From Bacteroidales bacterium (lineage in GTDB: Bacteria; Bacteroidota; Bacteroidia; Bacteroidales; UBA1402): a stretch of 64,000 nt of DNA. The stretch is from the NCBI GenBank assembly GCA_028709215.1, contig JAQVXI010000006.1, positions 24,997 to 88,996 on the forward strand. The letters run 5' to 3'. Made by a program: the position numbers and the translations under genes. Positions 14,826 through 21,014 of the stretch are shown one piece after another (positions within the stretch are counted from its first letter, which is position 1; each line of letters opens with the position of its first letter). Below the pieces are notes generated by a model. The model was not told the origin of the DNA. It made no database searches and saw only the letters and a list, made by a program, of their open reading frames with translations.

Positions 14826-15240
14826 TGTCTCGCTGTGCTCGAATGTGTCACTCGCTGACGCTCGTGAATTTTAAGAATGTGTTCAAAAAAAACTTGCAGT
14901 TTTTTTTGAAATGTGTCAAAATCTTCGATTTTGAATGTGTTGCTCCCTACCGGTCGCAAATGGGAAGAAAGTCACTCGCTTCGCTCGTGAATTAGAAGAA
15001 TGTGTAAAAAACCTGCGGTTTTTTAATGTGTTGCTCGCGATGCTCGCAAATGTCGGCTGCGCCGAATGAAAGAATCAACGACGGGCGCAATGCGCGCACA
15101 CACGGATGTTCGGTGTTGCTAGGTTTTGCTTGCACGGTGCGTCCGTGCGTGCGCCGTGCGGCGACAAAGTCGCCGTACGCATGCTTTGCATGCTGCATTG
15201 CGCCCGTCGTTGCCGTCGTCGTTGCCGTCGTCGTTGCCTC
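14826..15240 (+). repeat. Composite hairpin-array element, copy A: left arm of 9 hairpins (14828-15065) plus cloverleaf core (15075-15213)
   Basis: Hairpins at 14828-14842, 14848-14867, 14882-14910, 14916-14934, 14940-14959, 14972-14990, 15005-15025, 15031-15049, 15053-15065; recurrent ATGTG spacers; core inverted repeat CAACGACGGGCGCAATGC / GCATTGCGCCCGTCGTTG. Confidence 0.85.
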
Positions 15241-15288
15241 GGTAACGAACTTTGAGCGATCATTCGGCCTGTTGTGCCAAGCATCAAT

Positions 15289-15334
15289 AAAAAAAAACCT
15301 CCAAAAATGCTTGCGATAAGCAGTCTTTGGAGGT
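15289..15334 (-). terminator. Rho-independent terminator of tRNA-Cys
   Basis: Minus strand ACCTCCAAA...TTTGGAGGT followed by a T-run. Confidence 0.85.
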
Positions 15335-15339
15335 CTCTG

Positions 15340-15410
15340 AGGTACCTGGCGGATTCGAACCGCCGTATACGGTTTTGCAGACCGGTGCCTAGCCACTCGG
15401 CCAAGGTACC
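15340..15410 (-). tRNA. tRNA-Cys (GCA)
   Basis: Minus-strand GGTACCTTGGCCGAGTGGCTAGGCACCGGTCTGCAAAACCGTATACGGCGGTTCGAATCCGCCAGGTACCT folds as a cloverleaf; anticodon GCA, discriminator U. Confidence 0.96.
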
Positions 15411-15526
15411 CTTTTGTTTTGCGGTCACAAAGGTAGATAAAAATTGTACATTTACAAACCTTCAATCCACTTTTTTCGTATCGATACTTGAATGCTTGCT
15501 TTCTTTTGCGGGTTCAACCAGAAGTT

Positions 15527-15990
15527 ATGTGTCTCGCTGCGCTCGAATGTGTTGCTCGCGTTGCTCGCAAATGTGTCGCCTTCGGCGAATGAAAGAGGAT
15601 GTGTCTCGCTGCGCTCGAATGTGTTGCTCGCGATGCTCGCAAATGTGTCGCCTTCGGCGAATGAAAGAGGATGTGTCTCGCTGCGCTCGAATGTGTTGCT
15701 CGCGTTGCTCGCAAATGTGTCGCCTTCGGCGAATGAAAGAAGCAACGACGGGCGCATTGCGCGCACGCACGGAGGTCGGTGGTGTCTGTTTTTAAGTACA
15801 ATGTGCGTCCGTGCGTGCGCTGTGTGGCGACAGGGTCGCCGCACGCTGGCCTTGCCAGCTGCAATGCGCCCGTCGTTGCTGTCGTTGCGCCCGCAAACGG
15901 CCTGCTTTTTAAGCAATTCGACCGAAGGGCGACACATTTGAAATCGAAGATTTCAACACATTAAAAATCCGTAGGATTTTTACACATTCT
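15527..15990 (+). repeat. Composite hairpin-array element, copy B: left arm 3 x 72 bp (15527-15742), core (15742-15879), right arm (15918-15987)
   Basis: Three 72-bp tandem units each with three hairpins; core inverted repeat GCAACGACGGGCGCATTGC/GCAATGCGCCCGTCGTTGC; right-arm hairpins 15918-15932, 15938-15956, 15962-15982 with CACAT spacers. Confidence 0.88.
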
Positions 15991-16063
15991 TCTAAGTATC
16001 GGATTAAACAAATGATTAATATGTTTGATTAAGTCAAAATAAGTGATTATAATTGCACCTTTA

Positions 16064-16747
16064 ATGTGTGATGTGATGAAAGAGAAGAAAGAGATGAAAG
16101 AGAAGCAAATGAAGCCCATGGAACTGGATGCGAGTACGGAGGAGAAGATTAAAGCTGCTGCGCGTGCGTTGTTTATTCGGAAGGGTTATGCGGCGACGCG
16201 GACTAGGGATATTGCAGAGGAGGCGGGGATCAATCTGGCCTTGTTGAACTATTATTATCGGAGTAAGGAGAAACTTTTTGATTTGATTCTGCTGGAGACC
16301 ACGGTGGACTTTATGAAACAGTTGTCGGTCTTGCTGAACGATGCGCACAGTACGTTGGAGGAAAAGGTGGAACGGGTGACGGCGGGTTACATTGATTTTT
16401 TGACGGCTGAACCACATGTGCCTATTTTTATGCTGAGTGAGATACGGAATCACTCGGGGCGTTTGTTTGAGCGGCTTGCGATGGGGCGCATGTTGAAAGA
16501 CTCGGTTTTTATGAAGCAATACGAGGAAGCGGTTGCACAGGGTCGTGTGACGGAGACCAATCCGCTTCATTTTGTGATGAATTTGTTGAGTATGATTATT
16601 TTTCCCTTTGTTGGGAAAGAGTTGTTGCAACGACTGGTTGCGATGCAGGATGGGGCATTTGAACGAATGATGCAGGAGCGCAAACGGTTGATCCCTGTAT
16701 GGATTAAAATGATGTTTTCAAGAAATGAAAGCGAACAGATATTATAG
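16064..16747 (+). CDS. TetR/AcrR family transcriptional regulator
   Basis: IKAAARALFIRKGYAATRTRDIAEEAGINLALLNYYYRSKEKLFDLI. Confidence 0.92.
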   Translation: MCDVMKEKKEMKEKQMKPMELDASTEEKIKAAARALFIRKGYAATRTRDIAEEAGINLALLNYYYRSKEKLFDLILLETTVDFMKQLSVLLNDAHSTLEEKVERVTAGYIDFLTAEPHVPIFMLSEIRNHSGRLFERLAMGRMLKDSVFMKQYEEAVAQGRVTETNPLHFVMNLLSMIIFPFVGKELLQRLVAMQDGAFERMMQERKRLIPVWIKMMFSRNESEQIL

Positions 16748-17504
16748 GATAGGATTGGATATCGGATCCACGACGCTGAAATTGGTCGTTTTGGATGAAG
16801 GAGATCATATTGTGTATAAGAACTACGTGCGACACAACGCAGATGTTACGAAGGTGCTTTTGGCCGAGTTGGATGCGTTGACATTTTTGGATGCGGACGT
16901 TCGGATCAACATCACCGGGTCGGCAGGGATGGGAGTGGCAGAGCGACTGAATGCGTCGTTTACACAAGAAGTGATTGCGGCCATTGAGGTCATCAAACGC
17001 TTTTATTCCGGGACGCATACCATGATTGATTTGGGAGGGGAAGATGCCAAAATCGTTTTTTTTGAAGAAGGACGTTTGCCGGATATTCGCATGAACGGAT
17101 CTTGTGCCGGGGGAACGGGGGCATTTATTGATCAAATGGCCGATTTGCTGCATGTATCCCTTTCTGAGATGGCGGTGTTGGCTGAAGCTTCCAACAAAAC
17201 CCATCACGTGGCTTCGAGGTGTGGGGTGTTTGCCAAAACGGATGTGCAGAATCTGATCGCCCGCAACGTGCCCAAAGCGGATATTGCGATGTCGGTTTTT
17301 CAAACGGTTGCCATGCAGGCGATTACTTCATTGGTGCATGGCAACAACATACGAGCCAACGTGCTGTGCATTGGAGGGCCGTTGACGTTTATTCCGGCGT
17401 TGCGGCAGCAGTTTAGGCAGTTGCTTGACTTGGAGGAGGATGAACTGGTTTTGCCGGAGAATAGTGCGTTTTTTCCGGCTTTGGGATGTGCTTTACTCAT
17501 TTGA
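16725..17504 (+). CDS. Acyl-CoA dehydratase activase (BadF/BadG/BcrA/BcrD, HgdC-like)
   Basis: GLDIGSTTLKLVVLD; MNGSCAGGTGAFIDQMA (Fe-S cysteine motif); ASRCGVFAKTDVQNLIA. Confidence 0.9.
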   Translation: MKANRYYRIGLDIGSTTLKLVVLDEGDHIVYKNYVRHNADVTKVLLAELDALTFLDADVRINITGSAGMGVAERLNASFTQEVIAAIEVIKRFYSGTHTMIDLGGEDAKIVFFEEGRLPDIRMNGSCAGGTGAFIDQMADLLHVSLSEMAVLAEASNKTHHVASRCGVFAKTDVQNLIARNVPKADIAMSVFQTVAMQAITSLVHGNNIRANVLCIGGPLTFIPALRQQFRQLLDLEEDELVLPENSAFFPALGCALLI

Positions 17505-17507
17505 CGC

Positions 17508-19736
17508 ATGGAAACGAAGACACATAGCATTCAGCAATTGCAAGCGCTTTTGAGGAAAACCGACGGTGCCTCTGTACGAGGCAGCGGTTTACAGCCTTTG
17601 TTTGAGAACGAGGTGGACTATTGGAAATGGAAATCCGAGCGCAACGTAAAACACCTATTCCATCCGGATGTGAAGGAAGGGGGTGAAACGCGTTTCGAAG
17701 GGCCTCTTTTTTTGGGCATTGACAGTGGTTCGACCACGACCAAGATTTTGATTCTCGACCAAAACGAGTCGATCGTTTTTCATTATTATGCGGCCAATCA
17801 GGGCAACTCGCTGCAAAAAGTGGCGGAAGGATTGAGGCTGTTTCGCACACAATGTCGTGCGCAGGGCATTGATCCTCACATTCAGGCTTCCTGCTCGACC
17901 GGTTACGGCGAGGAATTGATCAAACAAGCCTTCAATCTGGATGCGGGCATCGTCGAAACCATGGCGCACCTGCAGGGGGCACAGTGGGTTCAGCCCCAGG
18001 TCTCGTTTATTCTGGACATTGGGGGGCAGGATATGAAAAGCATTTTTGTACGCGACGGTGTGATTGCAAACATCGAACTCAACGAAGCCTGTTCGTCCGG
18101 TTGCGGTTCGTTTTTGCAAAATTTTGCTTCCGTCATGCATTTGTCGATGGACGAATTTTCGAAAAAAGCCTGTCTGGCTCAATATCCGGCCGATCTGGGT
18201 ACACGCTGTACGGTATTTATGAATTCAAAAGTGAAGCAAAGCCTGCGGGAAAATGCTTCGATGGGAGATATTGCGGCGGGTCTGGCGTATTCGGTGGTCA
18301 AAAACTGCCTATTTAAGGTCTTGAAAATAAACAATCTTAATGCCTTGGGTGACGCCATTGTGGTGCAAGGGGGCACGTTCCGCAACGATGCGGTTTATCG
18401 CGCGTTGGAACGGCTGAGCGGCAAGCAGGTTGCGTCGACCGACCGTCCTGAATTGATGGGCGCGTTGGGGGCAGCCTTGTATGCCAAAAAACAACGTCAG
18501 CCGTTGGGCGAAGGACGTGCGGTGGTCTTTGAACCGGTTTTTGAAACCCGTGAAATGCATTGCAAAGGCTGTACCAATCAATGCGAAGTGTTGCGGTTTT
18601 CCTTTGAGAACGGCAACGTCTGTTATTCGGGAAACAAATGCGAAAAGCAGTTCCATTCGAAGCAAGAGGTTTCGGTCAAGGGGAGGAATTTTTTTGAGGA
18701 AAAAAATCGTGTGTTGTTTGAACGTGGCGCTCGGACGCGTACGGGGACCCTGCGCATTGGCATCCCAAGGGTGTTGAATTTGTTCGAGAATTTCCCATTT
18801 TGGCATACGTTGTTTGAAGGTTGTGGATGGGAGGTTGTTTTATCGCCCGAAAGCACCATGACGTTGTATCAGAAAGGCATTTCGTCGGTGATGAGTGATA
18901 ATGTGTGTTTTCCGGCCAAACTGGCTCATGGCCACATTCTTGCACTTGTGGATGTGGGGGTGGATCGAATTTTTTATCCCATTGTCCCCAAAGATCGAAT
19001 GGAGCTGGACGGCAGCTGCAATTCCTTCAACTGTCCGGTGGTCAGCGGGTACCCGGAGGTGCTGCGTTCGGCCATCGATACCGAAGAACGTTTTGGCATC
19101 CCCTTTGACAAGCCGATCATGACCTTAAGCAACCCAAAGACGCTAAGGGAACAGTGTTTCCGCTATGCATCACAGTTTGGAGTGGATGCCTCGCGGTTTG
19201 AAAGAGCCTTTGAAGCGGCCTGTCGGGAGCGAGACCAATACAATCGTTTGTTTGTGGAAGCACAGCAGGCCTTGTTGCAGCAATGTGTGCGCAACGGTTC
19301 CCTGGCCTTTGTGGTGGCTGGACGTCCGTACCATGCCGATTTGCTTGTAAATCAGAAGATTGGTAAGATACTTTCCGATTTGGGTGTGCATGCATTTACC
19401 GAGGACGTTTTTCGGGTTCCAAGCAGCGGAAACCGTCCGAACGGGTGGAAGGATTTGAACCTCGTTTCCCAGTGGTCGTATCCCAATCGAGTGCTGAAGG
19501 CGGCGATGGAAGTGGCAAAAATGCCCTGGAACGTGCAATTGCTTCAGCTCAACTCATTCGGCTGCGGACCAGATTCCTTTCTGATGGAGGAAGTTACAGC
19601 GCTTTTGGGACAGGCGGGAAAAAACCACACCATCCTTCGCATCGATGAGATATCCAGTTCCGGTTCCATTCGATTGAGATTGAGGAGTCTGATTGAGAGT
19701 TTAATTCAAATCCATCATGCAAACAACGGATTATAA
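17508..19736 (+). CDS. Acyl-CoA dehydratase activase-related protein (activase + DUF2229)
   Basis: LGIDSGSTTTKILILDQNESIVFHYYA; NEACSSGCGSFLQNFA; C-terminal LRIGIPRVLNLFENFPFWHTLFEGCGWEVVLSPEST (DUF2229). Confidence 0.88.
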   Translation: METKTHSIQQLQALLRKTDGASVRGSGLQPLFENEVDYWKWKSERNVKHLFHPDVKEGGETRFEGPLFLGIDSGSTTTKILILDQNESIVFHYYAANQGNSLQKVAEGLRLFRTQCRAQGIDPHIQASCSTGYGEELIKQAFNLDAGIVETMAHLQGAQWVQPQVSFILDIGGQDMKSIFVRDGVIANIELNEACSSGCGSFLQNFASVMHLSMDEFSKKACLAQYPADLGTRCTVFMNSKVKQSLRENASMGDIAAGLAYSVVKNCLFKVLKINNLNALGDAIVVQGGTFRNDAVYRALERLSGKQVASTDRPELMGALGAALYAKKQRQPLGEGRAVVFEPVFETREMHCKGCTNQCEVLRFSFENGNVCYSGNKCEKQFHSKQEVSVKGRNFFEEKNRVLFERGARTRTGTLRIGIPRVLNLFENFPFWHTLFEGCGWEVVLSPESTMTLYQKGISSVMSDNVCFPAKLAHGHILALVDVGVDRIFYPIVPKDRMELDGSCNSFNCPVVSGYPEVLRSAIDTEERFGIPFDKPIMTLSNPKTLREQCFRYASQFGVDASRFERAFEAACRERDQYNRLFVEAQQALLQQCVRNGSLAFVVAGRPYHADLLVNQKIGKILSDLGVHAFTEDVFRVPSSGNRPNGWKDLNLVSQWSYPNRVLKAAMEVAKMPWNVQLLQLNSFGCGPDSFLMEEVTALLGQAGKNHTILRIDEISSSGSIRLRLRSLIESLIQIHHANNGL

Positions 19737-20967
19737 AGGCTATGAGGCCGTTTTTGGGAAGGAAGATCGGGGTAAAACGGTGTTGATCCCCTGGTTTACC
19801 GATTTTTTGTCGCCCATGATTCCGGCCATCGCATCCTTGGCCGGGTATACCTTTGTCAACTGCCCCAAAACCTCCAAAAAGTCTGCCGATGTAGGTCTGA
19901 TGTATGGCAACAATGAGGTTTGTTATCCGGCTACCCTGGTCTTGGGTGACCTGATTGCCGAGATACAAACCGGTCGATATCCGCTGGATCAACTGGCTGT
20001 GGCCATCACACAAACGGGGGGTCAATGCCGGGCGACCAATTACATTGCACACATCAAGAACGGCTTGAAAAATGCGGGTTACGGTCAGATTCCTGTGATC
20101 GCAATTGCCTTTGGCGGGGTACACAACAACCGGCAACCGGGTTTTCGTTTGCCGCTTCGTAAGATCTTTCATGCAGCACTGAATGGGTTGTTGTTTGGGG
20201 ATGCGATGGGTACGTTGCTGAACGCCTCTGTCGTACGGGAGCGGAACAAGGGGGATAGCAAGCAGGTCTTTGATGCGTATTTGTACAGGGCTGAGCAGTT
20301 GATTCGAGCAAAACAAGCCAAGCAGTTGCCGAATTTGTTGGAGGAGGCGGTGGACGATTTCAATCGCATTGAGGTGATCGAGGATCGAACGTACGAGCGT
20401 ATTGGCTTGTTGGGAGAAATCTTTGTGAAATACAATTCGTATGGACAGGCGCACCTGACGCAGTGGCTGCAGGATCAAGGCGTGGAAGTGGTGCTGCCTT
20501 CGATGGGTTCGTTTTTTATGCAGATGTTTGTAAATGCGCGTGTCAATGCACGAAACGGCCTGGAACACACGGGGTGGATCAAGCGTGCTGGGCTGGCCGG
20601 GCTTTGCCGGTATTTCGATTCAAAAATGATTCGTTTCGACCGCATCATGCAGTGCTCGCGTTACTATACAGCCCGCGAGGACATCGCTGCCATCGCCCGG
20701 GATGCGGAGCAGGTGATCGATTTGTCCCATCAGTTTGGCGAGGGCTGGTTGATTGCAGGCGAAGTGGCTCAGTTTGTAAAGAAGGGCATATACCGGGTGG
20801 TCTGTGTGCAACCCTTTGGATGCATCGCCAATCACGTGGTGGCAAAAGGCATTGAGCGTCGGCTCAAACGCGAGCACCCTGGGTTGAGCCTGTTGTTTCT
20901 TGACATTGACGGAGGAATGGCGGCTGTCAATTTGCAAAATCGATTGAAGTTTCTGTTGACAGACTGA
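19717..20967 (+). CDS. 2-hydroxyacyl-CoA dehydratase (HgdB-like) domain protein
   Basis: NNEVCYPATLVLGDLIAEI; QTGGQCRATNYI; CVQPFGCIANHVVAKGIERRLKREHPGLSLLFLDIDGG. Confidence 0.85.
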   Translation: MQTTDYKGYEAVFGKEDRGKTVLIPWFTDFLSPMIPAIASLAGYTFVNCPKTSKKSADVGLMYGNNEVCYPATLVLGDLIAEIQTGRYPLDQLAVAITQTGGQCRATNYIAHIKNGLKNAGYGQIPVIAIAFGGVHNNRQPGFRLPLRKIFHAALNGLLFGDAMGTLLNASVVRERNKGDSKQVFDAYLYRAEQLIRAKQAKQLPNLLEEAVDDFNRIEVIEDRTYERIGLLGEIFVKYNSYGQAHLTQWLQDQGVEVVLPSMGSFFMQMFVNARVNARNGLEHTGWIKRAGLAGLCRYFDSKMIRFDRIMQCSRYYTAREDIAAIARDAEQVIDLSHQFGEGWLIAGEVAQFVKKGIYRVVCVQPFGCIANHVVAKGIERRLKREHPGLSLLFLDIDGGMAAVNLQNRLKFLLTD

Positions 20968-21014
20968 GGGATATTGTATGCTTATCGGTATTTTTGAGGC
21001 AAAATATACAAGAG

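Noticed and set aside
14992-15465. 157-aa minus ORF spanning the copy A core and tRNA-Cys
   Set aside because: Runs through a clear tRNA gene and its terminator; spurious.
15527-15742. Possible CRISPR array (regular 72-bp repeats)
   Set aside because: No unique spacers; the unit is three palindromes repeated whole, no cas genes nearby.
15492-15941. 149-aa + strand ORF (and 161-aa - strand ORF 15452-15937) over copy B
   Set aside because: Frame is open on both strands only because the 72-bp hairpin repeat is a multiple of 3 and GC-rich; low-complexity peptide, no RBS or promoter logic, overlaps structured DNA.
17508-19736. Frameshift-broken pseudogene interpretation of the split PlsA-like ORFs
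   Set aside because: Each ORF has its own start, ends near a domain boundary, overlaps or abuts its neighbour as in an operon, and retains active-site cysteines.
19594-20568. 324-aa minus ORF
   Set aside because: Antisense to the HgdB-like gene; no family signature.
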